A stretch of DNA of 64,000 nucleotides from Sipunculus nudus (taxonomy: Eukaryota > Annelida > Sipuncula > Golfingiida > Sipunculidae): assembly GCA_026874595.1 (NCBI GenBank), contig CM049316.1, forward strand, positions 67,108,676 through 67,172,675. Reading direction: 5' to 3'. The notes beneath the pieces were generated by a model. The model was not told the DNA's origin. It saw only the letters and a program-made list of their open reading frames with translations, and ran no database searches. The stretch's first letter is position 1; each line of letters starts with the position of its first letter. The translations under genes were made by a program, and so were the position numbers. This document shows, piece by piece, positions 53,301 to 60,764 of this stretch.

Positions 53301-53495
53301 GGGAATCTGGTACTGGACGAACGCGTACCCTTTGTGCATTGATATACCTGTGATGTTTCCATAACGAGCGAAGATCACTTCAACCTGCTCTTTGGTCAAC
53401 TGGAACGTGTTCAAATTACCAACAAACACTCGAGACTGTATTGACATTGGGTCTGTTGCATTGGTGCAACTTCCCACTCTTGGCATCATATCCAT
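8817..53495 (-). CDS. RRM plus BCL11-type zinc-finger protein, hnRNP C/RALY-like; join of six coding exons
   Basis: Complement join 53495-53240, 43575-43383, 20103-19889, 19285-19160, 18433-18285, 9017-8817. The lengths (256, 193, 215, 126, 149, 201 nt) sum to 1140 nt, that is 379 residues plus stop, with junction phases 1, 2, 1, 1, 0. Domains: one RRM (about 21-94; RNP2 VFVGNL at 23-28, RNP1 KGYAFVQY at 55-62), a Met/Asn repeat (104-117), a basic Gly/Met/Pro/Gln linker (132-221), a CCHC finger (C229, C232, H245, C250), a C2H2 finger (C273, C276, H289, H294) and an acidic tail (326-379). The RRM and the motif DVNLAAEPK after it are diagnostic of the hnRNP C/RALY family, whose members also end acidic. 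Both fingers resemble the first two fingers of BCL11A/B. Inferred role: nuclear RNA- or chromatin-associated regulator. The leucine-zipper-like segment of vertebrate hnRNP C is not evident. An unseen extra exon in the 23-kb intron is possible, but phases do not require one. Confidence 0.88.
9018..9789. other. Start of intron 6 with a short hairpin
   Basis: Intronic sequence next to the last exon. A hairpin at 9369-9414 pairs TGCACAAAG with CTTTGTGCA and has an inner GTGAG/CACTC stem. Nothing else stands out. Confidence 0.5.
9790..14930 (+). mobile_element. Family A HINE-like element A1 with duplicated body
   Basis: The 5' end AACAAGGGACC carries a small hairpin (GACC/GGGTC) and GCTCAGCTG at 9814-9822. 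That motif is inverted as CAGCTGAGC in the 29-nt 3' hairpin. The body has ~680-bp core monomers (junctions near 12031, 12711, 13648, 14330), each body closing with CAAAACGTGCCACATC, an ACGG/CAGA simple repeat and a hairpin followed by AAAAA. Two such 3' ends are present: hairpins 13280-13308 and 14897-14925. Body 2 therefore follows body 1 head-to-tail with no second 5' end. The copy contains element E at 10428-11301. A2 at 34261 is a single-body relative. There is no transposase gene. The architecture matches non-autonomous Helentron/pearl-like elements of bivalves. Confidence 0.82.
10428..11301. mobile_element. Element E: 874-bp TIR transposon nested in A1
   Basis: The ends are CAGGGATGTGC and its reverse complement GCACATCCCTG, flanked by GATCA on both sides (10423-10427 and 11302-11306). 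The related copy A2 has a single GATCA at the same place, so it is the empty site. Sub-terminal regions are rich in GCCGGGCGG repeats in opposite orientation. CAGGG ends suggest a hAT-like element, though a 5-bp duplication is shorter than the usual 8. It has no coding capacity. Confidence 0.85.
14931..15255. other. Intronic spacer
   Basis: AT-rich intron 6 sequence between two HINE-like elements; nothing recognised. Confidence 0.5.
15256..17084 (+). mobile_element. Family B HINE-like element with ~180-bp core repeats
   Basis: The 5' end AACTAGATGTGTCGGTAAGA includes a GTGTC/GACAC hairpin, then ATGCCCCCGCC at 15281-15291. Its exact inverse GGCGGGGGCAT is at 17074-17084, as the outer arm of a 29-nt terminal hairpin (17056-17084) followed by AAAAAT. 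Between them are core monomers starting with GTCYGTAC near 16105, 16284, 16462, 16642, 16812 and 16992, periods 170-180 bp. These are followed by a GGAAGGACGGAATGACGG simple repeat. A partial unit (15300-15425) is separated from the rest by family D sequence. It is a classic pearl/HINE layout. Confidence 0.85.
15426..16099 (+). mobile_element. Family D HINE-like element inside or joined to B
   Basis: Two ~300-bp core units ('accatcagtcccaatgatc', 'tggttcctgagatataagc', 'gtcaaggtcacccatcttc') are followed by a GGAC/AGAC simple repeat (16009-16054) and a 29-nt hairpin at 16071-16099, then an A-run. B core sequence resumes right after. The left limit is approximate. It is closely related to 32476-33106. 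Confidence 0.72.
17091..18284. other. Intron 6, no gene; contains a segment shared with 20.36 kb
   Basis: At 17330-17395 the sequence GAGCAACTACAGGTTGCTG through GTGCTCCTTAAGC matches a segment at about 20365-20420, probably a short dispersed element. The rest is AT-rich intron. An open frame on each strand here resembles nothing known. Confidence 0.45.
18285..18433 (-). CDS. Coding exon 5: C2H2 zinc finger of BCL11 type
   Basis: Residues 264-313. It is a classical finger C273-x2-C276-x12-H289-x4-H294, with WTC at the first Cys, a Trp (W284) in the helix, and QNGHGAVIYVD at its end. This matches the QNxHGxxIYxE ending of the first C2H2 finger of BCL11A/B rather than a generic TGEKP-linked array. 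The acceptor TTTGACAG precedes 18433. Two near-identical donors lie 12 nt apart: GCTAAG|GTGAAT (exon end 18297) and GCTAAG|GTGAGG (18285). The second is closer to consensus, and either keeps the frame. Confidence 0.9.
18434..19159. other. Intron 5, no other feature seen
   Basis: A 726-bp intron with standard ends. It contains one AGGTGGCGCTAAC motif near 18985, a short sequence common in repeats of this window. Confidence 0.6.
19160..19285 (-). CDS. Coding exon 4: CCHC zinc finger of BCL11 N-terminal type
   Basis: Residues 222-264. The finger reads C229-x2-C232-x12-H245-x4-C250, with CGNC at its first cysteine pair, FP four residues after C232, and HKR at the histidine. BCL11A/B carry an atypical CCHC finger near their N-terminus with the same CGxC, FP and EHKR hallmarks. 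A second Cys pair (C256, C258) follows. The acceptor TTTTTCAG precedes 19285 and the donor AAATCAG|GTGAGA is at 19160/19159, both phase 1. The exon is symmetric (126 nt), so skipping it would delete exactly this finger and keep the frame. Confidence 0.88.
19430..19905. repeat. Degenerate 28-bp minisatellite filling intron 4
   Basis: Copies of a unit starting TGACTGTAACC and ending CAATATCTCA recur at 19645, 19673, (19701), 19733, 19762, 19790, 19817, 19845, about 19871 and 19898, mostly 27-29 bp apart. The last copies run over the exon 3 donor (19889/19888) into the exon. Confidence 0.75.
19889..20103 (-). CDS. Coding exon 3: basic Gly/Met/Pro/Gln-rich linker
   Basis: This exon encodes residues 150-222, a low-complexity linker rich in Met, Gly, Pro, Gln and Lys, with basic clusters such as KRSRP (175-179) and QKRGKS (192-197) that could serve as a nuclear localisation signal (inference). 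The acceptor TTTACAG before 20103 is preceded by about 75 bp of pure (TA)n with no polypyrimidine tract, which is unusual. The donor TACC|GTAAGT at 19889/19888 is strong. No conserved domain is seen. Support comes from matching phases on both sides and from the compositional continuity (Met/Gly) with exon 2. Confidence 0.82.
20110..20186. repeat. (TA)n microsatellite at the exon 3 acceptor
   Basis: About 38 TA units end three bases before the acceptor's CAG on the sense strand, replacing the polypyrimidine tract. Confidence 0.97.
20340..20740. other. GC-rich segment of unknown nature in intron 3
   Basis: About 400 bp clearly richer in GC than its flanks. It is open on the plus strand from 20406 to 20723, and a GTAAGG donor-like site follows at 20720. 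A minus-strand frame also exists. The predicted peptides resemble nothing I know. Its left part is shared with 17330-17395. It could be a short interspersed element, a processed pseudogene fragment or an exon of an overlapping plus-strand transcript; I cannot decide. Confidence 0.4.
20741..27563. other. Repeat-poor block of intron 3, no gene
   Basis: Nearly 7 kb with no HINE-like element, TIR pair or microsatellite that I can recognise. It holds many ATTA/TAAT-type motifs (for example 22090-22470). It could hold conserved regulatory elements, but that cannot be judged from one sequence. Confidence 0.45.
27564..27760 (+). mobile_element. Family K fragment ('GGTCC' repeat)
   Basis: It begins CAGGGATGGATCAAGGATTT, then repeats AAAGGGGGTCC-like motifs. 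It matches, inverted, the end at 63240-63350. The right end is missing. It resembles a widespread invertebrate MITE whose end reads GGATCC-GCCCCTG. Confidence 0.5.
27922..30105 (+). mobile_element. Family A element A3 with two 3' ends
   Basis: The 5' end AACAAGTGACCC with hairpin TGACCC/GGGTCA is followed by GCTCAGCTG, as in A1. The core differs: units around ATTCTGGGGGGTACTT recur near 28220, 28388, 28554, 28891, 29261 and 29599, spaced ~168 or ~338-370 bp. GGTGGCGCCACC occurs at 28771, 29141, 29478 and 29815. Two 29-nt hairpins with AAAAAT (29094-29122 and 30072-30100), each after a GGACGGCCGGAC-type simple repeat, mark two successive 3' ends. The second body has no 5' end of its own. Confidence 0.8.
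30107..31032. other. Intronic spacer, nothing recognised
   Basis: AT-rich intron 3 sequence with short open frames only. Confidence 0.5.
31033..32475 (+). mobile_element. Family C HINE-like element C1
   Basis: The 5' end AACTAGAATACGGG carries the hairpin GTAGTCG/CGACTAC, then TATCCGCC. The core is a ~280-bp dimer (GGCAGACAA-type landmarks at 31297, 31573, 31850, 32131). A palindrome of the GGTGGCGCCACC type sits in each half, spaced alternately ~130 and ~150 bp. The 3' part has GCGGCGG repeats and ends ...GAAAACATAG. Open frames inside come from the core repeat and are not genes. It is directly followed by D sequence. Confidence 0.75.
32476..33106 (+). mobile_element. Family D element D2
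   Basis: Two core units like those at 15426-16099, GGTGGCGCCACC at 32762-32773, a GGAC/AGAC simple repeat at 33025-33060, and a 29-nt 3' hairpin at 33078-33106 followed by ATAAAAA. The 5' end is not recognisable; it may be a composite with C1. Confidence 0.72.
33108..33929. other. Intronic spacer
   Basis: AT-rich. The motif CATTTCATCATAGTGA is repeated at about 33392 and 33481. Nothing else recognised. Confidence 0.45.
33930..37556. mobile_element. Fold-back element F1 interrupted by A2
   Basis: It starts ATATATGTCAAGGGAAGAAT. The arms are arrays in which CCCGGG and GAATTC palindromes alternate about every 11 bp, separated by AAAAATGAG/CTCATTTTT. The interior is unique AT-rich sequence shared with F2. 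A2 (34261-36873) is inserted in an A-run. The right end stops at GGATTCCGGATC, where F2 begins. Confidence 0.75.
34261..36873 (+). mobile_element. Family A element A2, single body, nested in F1
   Basis: This is the simplest complete family-A copy. The 5' end AACAAGGGACC with GCTCAGCTG is followed by a ~1-kb left arm including the perfect palindrome at 34659-34680. Two ~680-bp core monomers follow, then an ACGG simple repeat (36789-36815), the 29-nt hairpin 36840-36868 and AAAAA. The neighbouring F2 copy has no insertion at the matching point, which confirms both ends and shows insertion into an A-run without a clear target duplication. Confidence 0.85.
37557..38787. mobile_element. Fold-back element F2, head-to-tail with F1
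   Basis: The left end ATATGTCAAGGGAAGAAT is inverted at the right end ATTCTTCCCTCGACATAT. Both arms hold CCCGGG/GAATTC arrays. The interior matches F1 and includes an (AT)n tract at 38284-38343. It is complete and has no coding capacity. Confidence 0.75.
38284..38343. repeat. (AT)n microsatellite
   Basis: AT-alternating tract inside F2, absent from F1. Confidence 0.93.
38788..39816. other. Intronic spacer, nothing recognised
   Basis: AT-rich intron 3 sequence, no repeats or exons seen. Confidence 0.5.
39817..40093 (-). mobile_element. Family G HINE-like fragment ('CTTCCGCCAAGG' repeat)
   Basis: The left edge is TTTTTTTACTTCCGCC with a CCGCC-AAGG-GGCGG hairpin (39829-39842). The right edge is GGTGGAGGTC...GTGCTTTTCTAGTG. 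Read on the minus strand it starts like B and C (AC-TAGA) and ends in a hairpin followed by an A-run. I recognise it as a repeat type common in many aquatic animals. This copy is short. Confidence 0.65.
40094..42970. other. Intron 3, no gene or complete repeat recognised
   Basis: Contains a T-run at 41921-41936 and ordinary AT-rich sequence. Short open frames are not gene-like. Confidence 0.5.
42971..43205 (+). mobile_element. Family J repeat copy 1
   Basis: It starts TGTGTTTGTTCACAAGATAA and ends near GGTGGAGGCTTGCACTCC, similar to copies at 53740-53985 (inverted) and 63545-63800. The end resembles family G. It lies just downstream of exon 2 in the sense direction. Confidence 0.6.
43383..43575 (-). 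CDS. Coding exon 2: end of RRM and Met/Asn repeat
   Basis: The acceptor TTCTTTACAG precedes 43575. The first codon, completed with G from exon 1, is D86 of DVNLAAEPK, the hallmark continuation of hnRNP C/RALY RRMs, so the 9.7-kb intron is placed with confidence. Next comes a run of alternating Asn-Met codons (104-117, at 43481-43522), then SMMGPSMMGQG and a basic patch RKR at 132-134. The donor that fits the next exon's phase is TG|GTCAGT at 43383/43382 (codon 150, Trp, is split). A donor 4 nt further on (TCA|GTAAAT) would shift the frame against the zinc fingers, so I did not choose it. Confidence 0.92.
43481..43522 (-). repeat. Coding hexanucleotide repeat (Asn-Met)
   Basis: Seven AAY/AGY-ATG pairs encode Asn-Met residues 104-117 of the RRM/zinc-finger protein, with one Ser interruption. 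Confidence 0.9.
43912..44093. mobile_element. 182-bp TA-flanked MITE with internal 'AAGACCACCTGTC' repeats
   Basis: The left end TACAGTGGAACCTGTC and right end AGGTTTCACTGTA are imperfect inverted repeats bounded by TA. Inside, GACCACCTGTCT-like words repeat every ~16-18 bp and occur in both orientations. It resembles pogo/Tc1-type MITEs. Confidence 0.75.
44094..47620. other. Intron 2, no gene recognised
   Basis: AT-rich. A balanced-composition stretch at 45650-45960 has no repeat signature, and open frames there match nothing known. A small AT palindrome cluster lies at 45165-45215. Confidence 0.45.
47621..48744 (+). mobile_element. Family C element C2
   Basis: Same 5' end as C1 (AACTAGAATACGGG and the GTAGTCG/CGACTAC hairpin). 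Core landmarks at 47870, 48147 and 48426 are ~278 bp apart, and the GCGGCGGCGG 3' part ends ...GAAAACATAG. The palindromes are degraded (GGTGGCACCACC near 48038). It is shorter and more diverged than C1. Confidence 0.75.
48745..53239. other. Intron 2, no gene; diverged local repeats
   Basis: A ~44-bp direct repeat (ACAAACTCTCCAG near 48956 and 49000), a G-run at 51597-51608, and loosely similar stretches at about 49690-49960 and 50395-50600. No exon-like sequence was found. Confidence 0.4.
51597..51608 (+). repeat. poly(G) tract
   Basis: Twelve G. Confidence 0.9.
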
Positions 53496-53514
53496 GGCGA
53501 CAATCGAACTTGAC
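53240..53514 (-). CDS. Coding exon 1: start codon and most of the RRM
   Basis: The acceptor TTTTTCAG precedes 53514; 19 nt of 5' UTR lead to ATG at 53495 in a favourable context (GTCGCC before ATG, G after). It encodes residues 1-85 and one base of codon 86. The short leader before the fold includes TDPMSIQSRVFVGNLNT, closely matching the hnRNP C/RALY N-terminus. RNP2 and RNP1 are intact, including the aromatic pair Y57 and F59. The donor ATAG|GTTAGT at 53240/53239 leaves phase 1. An open frame continues upstream of the acceptor but is intronic. This is the most securely identified exon in the window. Confidence 0.95.
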
Positions 53515-53739
53515 CTGAAAAACACAAAATGCAAGAGTAAACTAGAAATCTGCATACAAATGGATGCATGCCTCTGCCATATTTGCATCCACTTTGCTTA
53601 GACAACATGTTTCAAAAATGCTATGCAAACACACTGGAGACTCGAATGTGCTTGGTGCTCCACAAATGTCACCATGACCTAAACAAATCAGGTAACAATG
53701 ATGGCACATGAGGCTAGATCTACTGTGCATTCACTAATA

Positions 53740-53985
53740 TTTTGGCCCATATTCCCAGGTTCGTTCATGAATATATCATCATTAATTTGTGAATATTCCT
53801 TGATGCTCTAGAATCTGGAGAAGAGGCTCAATCTATATAAAAATCACAGCGATTCTTCTTCAGCCCATTTCCAAATTGCCCTGATAATTTCATGAGAATC
53901 TGTTCATAATTGCGTGATTTATGTTATGAACAAACACACACACACATAAACACACACAGGAATGATCTCATACTCTCCTGGCGAA
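53740..53985 (-). mobile_element. Family J repeat copy 2
   Basis: Inverse of J1/J3: it ends TTGTTCATAACATAAATCAC when read on the minus strand after a (TG)n tract, with CCTGGGAATATGGGCC at the far side, shared with 63545-63800. Confidence 0.6.
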
Positions 53986-54030
53986 GGCAATTAATGATTA
54001 AAGACTAGTGAATATGTAAACTGATATAAA

Positions 54031-54780
54031 TATCATGGGAAGAATGAGAATCTGGGAAGTTCCACAATCTTCCCAAGAAATAAGAGAATTCTCATTCTTC
54101 CAAAGTGAAATGGGAATCAAGAAACGATATGATGTGGTTCCTGTTCTTCCCAGGAAAAATGGGTATTCTAATTCTTCCCTGAGAAATGAGAATTTCAGTC
54201 TCTCCAAAAAAACTGAGAATTCTCATTTTTTCCCAGACTGGTGATGGAATTTAGTTTTGAAATTCAAACCTGGGAAAAATGAGGTTACCATTTATCTTGG
54301 AAGCATGAATCTTTAACAGGAACTTATAACTCTTTTCATTTTTTTTTACGTTTATTATACTTCTTTTTCAAAAAGAAACTCTGATAAGTTAACTAATAAA
54401 TATTCACTAACCTAAAATAGAATTAATTTTATGTGAATTAAATAAGAAGCTTATAATTGCAAGTTGAGATTAAGTGCTATAAAGGTAACAAGTTCTTCAT
54501 TTTTTGTAATATTATTATAATAACAGCTAGGACAGGTTCTATAGATGAAATTGTCAGACAATAAGAAGCTGGGAAAAATGAGAATTCCTATTCTTCCTTG
54601 GAAAAACAAGAATTCTCAATTGTCCTTTGGAAGAATGAGAATCAAGTGATAGTGTGAAATGATTCCCATTCTTCCTCGGAAAAATGAGAGCTTCATTTTT
54701 TTAGAATGAGAATTCCCATTTTTCACAGGAAGAATCTGCCAGAAATTTCCCAGATTCTCATTCTTCCCTTGACATATATA
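54031..54780. mobile_element. Fold-back element F3
   Basis: The left end ATGGGAAGAATGAGAATCTG is inverted at the right end CAGATTCTCATTCTTCCCTT. It has the same arms and an interior word (GTTTTGAAATTCAAACC) inverted relative to F1/F2. CCCGGG cores have mostly decayed to CCCAGG or lost symmetry, so it is an older copy. Confidence 0.7.
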
Positions 54781-55462
54781 CATCTATTTAAAAAGACTAG
54801 ATGCACATCAGAAGAAACTTTAGTTTATGGAGATCAAATCTGGGAAAACCTAGGTATATTCAAATGTTCATGTATAAAGCCTTCCATTTTCAGTTTCTTA
54901 CTTTTCCGTTCATCATACAGCTATTCTCAACAAAGCATGTTTCCTCATTTCTGCTGACCTTGGTTTAATAAGAAGTTCTGTTTTTCACATTTACTGTAAA
55001 ACACAATGCAATCCCAAACTTATTGAAACTTTGGTACAGAATTTTAATCTCAACAGCCTGTCACATAGGCCTTGCATTGGCAAAATATAAATGATTCATT
55101 CAAAAAATATATGAAAAACATAGTGTGGAATAAATGATATTTTGAGTACTTGAATTATAGGTACTTTTCTTTAATTTCTGCCTGAGAGTTGTAAGGTAAA
55201 AACATGACAGCTTAAGTCTATGTTAGCATATAGCAAAATATATTACATACTGTGATACAGCAATGAAAAACTGAAAAATCACATTATAATATGGCATCCA
55301 TATTGTTAAATATAGTACTTTAAATTTTATTTTACACAATTTGTTACAAATAATATAATTTTTAATCCAACTCTACCAACTGCTTCATCATTGAAATTAA
55401 AATAAAATTTTAATTTACTACAAATGTCATTTATCAAGCTTGTGATAAAATATCTAAGACTC

Positions 55463-55549
55463 AATTTACATGGGAAAAGAGTCGTATTGACAATAAATAG
55501 CACTTATACAAGACCAAGACCCTTTTCCCATGTAAATTATTGTCAATAC
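55463..55549. repeat. Two interleaved inverted repeats
   Basis: The 21-nt segment 55463-55483 (AATTTACATGGGAAAAG...) pairs with 55518-55538. The adjacent 13-nt GTATTGACAATAA (55484-55496) pairs with 55537-55549. The order X-Y-X'-Y' is pseudoknot-like rather than a simple hairpin. Confidence 0.8.
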
Positions 55550-58500
55550 TGGCAGAAAAAGAAGAGGAGAGAAAGACTGAGTCAGAGATACAAGGACATT
55601 AAATTCATACATGTAACATCCCTGTGGCTCAGCTGGACTTCTACTGGTATCATATCACATGTCCATGGTCACATCTAAACCTTGACACGAAGACCTTTCT
55701 CCAGTAACAATGTTAGGACAGACAAAAAAAGGTCAGCCTGACGTATAAAGGTTACTCAGCTTGCCAGCAAGATCTCACTAACATTTTCAAGTGTTTTACC
55801 AATTTAGTTTGTTTGACAAGGAAGATGCCTCGAGCAATACTAAAATCAATAACTGAAGTAAAGCAACCCCGAAAGTCTACAAATTCACTGATCTTCTAAA
55901 TTTAGAAGAAATTCAACACCTGGCATCTCTGACAAAATGGATATCTGAGAGAATGAAGTTAATGTAAGGTTCAGACTCTCATGTGGGATTTCATCAAGAG
56001 CATTTCTGTTACCTCACAACCTCAGGTCAATTAAGAATCTTCAGTTAAAAATAAAGAATTTTAATGAAACAAATTAAAATTCAGTTAAGAAAGTATCCAA
56101 AGGGTGATTTGGTCAGCAGATTTTTATTCAATTCCAATGCAATTGCAAACATTGTTATCTTAATTAAAGAAGACATTTCTTTCACAAGTGTGCTGACACA
56201 GTGAGTAGCAGAGATTAAGAAGAATTGCAGCTGTTAACCATGTTCTCTGTGAAAACCAGTGGCATTTTGTTTGACTTTGGTATTTCAATGCATAGCTGAT
56301 AAATAAAACTTTTATTAAAAGGAACTAATCCAAGAAAACACATTACCTAATGAGCAACATCTGAGAAAATGTGAGAGCATCCGATTTCACTTAATAATTC
56401 AATTTAATTCAAAACTAGAAATGGTCCTCAAGAGGGCCTGGCATGTCTGGTAGTGCTGGACTAGCTTACATATATGTAATATCTTTAGTTTTTAAGTTTA
56501 AAAATATGACAAACACAAACAGGTTTTTATCAATACGCATGAGGGAACAAAGTCCTTCTGGTTCAAATCATATAAAAGAAGATCTTTCTGAAATAATGTG
56601 TGTAAAACAAAATCATTGATTTTACTCTGACGGCAATATTTGATTTGAGCTAGTCTGTAATTCAAGTCCTAATAGGCACCAATCATCCACGTGAATTTGA
56701 AAAAAAAGATCAAGGGTATTCTCCTATTGTGGTCTGGCCCGCTATATTGGATTTTTGGCGGGGGTGTTATCTGACAGGGATGGAACCCTCAAAGGCCCCT
56801 GTGATCCCTGTGAATATGAGAAAGATCTAGCATGATCTTGTTAATATATCACACCTTTATTTTTACATATGGTTCATAAGGAAAGTTTCATTTTCTTCTT
56901 TTAAAAGGGTATACTTGTATGAATGGTCTCAGGCTTTCAACCCGTTTTGCATTATTTGCAGTATGTTCAGAGCATGGTTGTAGTTGATTTTCAGCACACT
57001 ATAATGCAGCAGGTCAATTCTGCAGGGATCAGGACTAATCAACCATCATCAGCCACTGACAAACAGAGCTGTTAGCAAAAGTAGGTGGGGGTATAAAGCA
57101 GAGTCAACAGGACACTCATGAAATTCCACACTGTTCCTTGCACCAATAAAGCTGACTAACAGCATGTTGGAACAATTAATCTTTAGCATACTCAGCAGTA
57201 ACAGAAGGCACTTTGGCATTTCTAAGGGAACCTTAGCTGTCATATTTCTGAAGCTGAAGAACAGCTCATCTTCCTAGCAAGTTGTTTTTAAGAGGGGCAT
57301 TGGCTCTGTGTCAATACTCTGTTACACTGAACTGGTAGAGCTCTTAGACTACCTACTATGTACATTAGTAATGACCGGTATATTATCAATACTGATTCTA
57401 AATTCTCATCTTGCATGAGCATCAGATTTTTTAATAACAAAATTACTTATACAGGAACTGACCAAAAGTGCTCTTAATTCATTCACAGTGAAACCATCAA
57501 AGCAAATGGCCTCAATTCCTCTCTTTGAGCTGTTTAACACCTTGTTATGGGTTAGCGTGTAAGTAAACACAGTAAATCTATGTTTGTAAACAATAACAAG
57601 GAGGCATGACCAGAGGTCCTATTTTTTTATTTTTCAGCCTGTGGGGACATGTATCACATTTAAGGGCCAAGTCAGCTAGGGCATCTCCTAATTGACAGGT
57701 GTTGTGGCCTCAGCAAACGCAAGTTAGATGTGCTGTGTTAATGTTGACACCTGTGATCAAGCCTGGTCAACTGTTTTTTTACACTTGTGTAAAGGAGGAA
57801 GCGAACAGAATGAGAGCAATATTTTGGCAGGTACCAATTTATTCCAAACAGAAGAGGCTATTTTTCATGTTAACTTGAACATGCTTAGAAGAGGGCTACT
57901 GGAGCTAGGCTCTGTCACATCATTTCAGGTACCAGTGACACACTATTGACTACATAAACAATTTAATGCACATCAGCAAACCCTAAGGGATGAAATATTG
58001 ACAATTCCTGAGCCTAAAAACCAATGTGCCACAAATACACATGGTCTCCTGCTTAGGAACCTAGATGACAGCACAGGCTCTAAGAGCTGGGACCGCATAA
58101 TCCCAGTCAACCGGAAATCATACATCACTTACACCTGAAAAATTCCTAGGGGTCAAGGACGGCCTTGTGACTCCATCGCCCCCGTCATAACAGTTTTCAT
58201 GAATTTCTTAGCCGTAAATTTGGACAAAAACTGATTTAAGACAAAATGCTGTTTTCAGCAGGCAGTTAGAACAAGGTTATAATTCTACTGCTTAAACCTC
58301 CTTGTCTAAAACTTGAAAACCTTGCTTGTTACATCATGTTTAGAGGCACATTGGACCACTATTATCTTTGACTAAATTGAATAAAATGACTGTCATTACT
58401 TGATATACTGATAAATGCCTGTAACAGTATTTAAGGCAGCTTTTGGTTTATAAGGATTACTATCTCTTGTTAAAATTCAATATATTTTAATAACTGTATC

Positions 58501-60749
58501 GGTCATTTCTGCCCAGCAGAATGGATTTTCTGCCTTATAATAATTTATTAAGAATATCTTTCAAAATGTGCGCTATTTCGATAATGAATAAAATTTGCTA
58601 CTGAATGCCATTGTTTGTTCCTAAGCAAGAATTCCTAGTGACTGAAACATGTGACCCTTTTCTAGTATTTCAGGTTTCATTTGAAGGGATTGTGTCAGTG
58701 CAGAAATCCAGATCACTGTGGACAGCTATTTTTTTAACGGGTTAAAATTTGTTTGAGTTTCAATTGAAGTTATTATTGTTTAGCGAGGTCCAATTTTCAC
58801 CATCCCACTATATTGTCACCTACACCAAGTACTAAACAAACATCATATGAATTAGTTGTATTTAATTACACGTACGCAAAAAAGTTGCAAATCTTAACAA
58901 TAAGACCAGGATTAATGGCAACAATGAGCAAGTAGAAACTCTTGTGATATATTTACAGTATATCATATATATCTGAATATTTAAATTGATTCACAAATCT
59001 AAACTGCATCAACATTAATACTAAATTTAGTCAGGTAAAATCACATTATGCACACAGATATATTTCTTTTTTTTTTATAAAATATATATTTTTTTAATTT
59101 GCAAAGCATTAAATATATGAAAATAACACTCCGGAATTCTAATTTTAAACTGCACCTTTATTTATCCATGATTTGTTTCATATATTATCAAATTATGCCT
59201 ACTGATGGGTAAAATTATATTTTGTTTAATTATTTAAAAGAAAATAATTTTTTAACAAGGCCTACAGGCCTAAAGCAAACCTGTGCAATGGGATTACACC
59301 AGGTATAATGCTTCAATACTGGATAATTACTTTTTAAGAACATGTGTAACATATATATGAACAATGCAAGCTTTTATTTTAAGTTTGTACTTAAAGGTCA
59401 AAATATTTACTTAGCATCACAGTTTCAAAGTGTGAATTGCCCTGAACCTTTAAAGTTTGAGATCAATAGGCATTCAATTTGAACACTTCTCTCACCCAAC
59501 CATGATGGGCTGCATTTAGCCCAGTCTGGTGGTTCTGTGTTGAAAAAACAGGTAAAGTTTGTCCTGCCTTGTGTAAGATAGCTAGGAGACTGTTGAAGAT
59601 GCCAGCCAGTTCAGCCTCCCTTGAAAGGGTATTTTCTAAATTTGAATATCTGCAATCAAAGCTACGGATCAGATTAGGCATCCAGAATGCAGCCAAGATG
59701 GTTACCTGTTACAGATTCCTTTGAGGTAGTTTTGATTTAATTCAATATGAGATATTCTTGACTTCAAAATGGGTAGCATCAGTAAAGAAAATAAGCAACT
59801 GATGTATTTTTTCACAAGTGATTACCCGATCACTAGGTGTTGTTTTTTGTGTTACCAAATTCAATATTCAATACTTACATTCAATATACATTTAAAACAT
59901 GCAGTATTATTTTTATGCATGACACAATATATGTGCTCTATGTGTTTGTCACAAATAAAAACTCTGTAACTCACCTGTTTCCATTTTTTGGGGACCGACC
60001 TTCACAATTTCATAGATTTTGCCAAAAATATCATTTCAGAGGTTTTTCCATGCTCGAAAATTCTGGAATATTCCACTGGAACATTTCAAGTGAGAAAATG
60101 CCATCCAACCCTGATTAATAGGGAACTGCGCAGGATACCAATCAATCAACGTCAGTTCATAAGAAGTTCCTAAATTGGATAGGTCTAAATAACGGCGGGC
60201 TTACAAGGATCTAAGGCGATGTTTCTTTAAAATATTAAGCTAAGAATGTGTTTATGTTGCCAGAAAGACTCATTTACTACCAAAAACTGATGTGTATATT
60301 TAGCACTTTTCAGAGTTTGTTGGTGCCTTCTACAATTTCACCTTTAAACGCCATAGTGTACATGTCAGAGCCACAAGTGGCACTACTGTGATCTTATCAC
60401 AGGTGTGGATTCCGCAACAAGGTATGGTACTGATAGTGGTTTCCTTATAATTACAGGATTATCTGACTGATTAACTGAAGGCAATATTTTAAAATGACTT
60501 GACTTTTTGCACAAATATTACCAAAAATCAATGGATGTCGCCTTGGCAGAAAGGACTGAAGTTTCCACAATGAGATGTACTTGACAATATTAATAAATGG
60601 TATAAATATCAAATAAAATGGTCAACTCCTAAATGTTTGACAACAGTGTTATTGAGTGCAATGGATTTGTTATAAAGAATTGCTCATGTAACACAAGTCG
60701 ACAGAAATAGGAAGCATTCACAATACACGATATGCAACTACACAGATAT

Positions 60750-60764
60750 CCCCCCCCCCCCCCC
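60750..60764 (+). repeat. poly(C) tract
   Basis: Fifteen C. Confidence 0.9.

Noticed and set aside
53392-53601. Plus-strand frame opposite coding exon 1
   Set aside because: It is the antisense shadow of the RRM exon.
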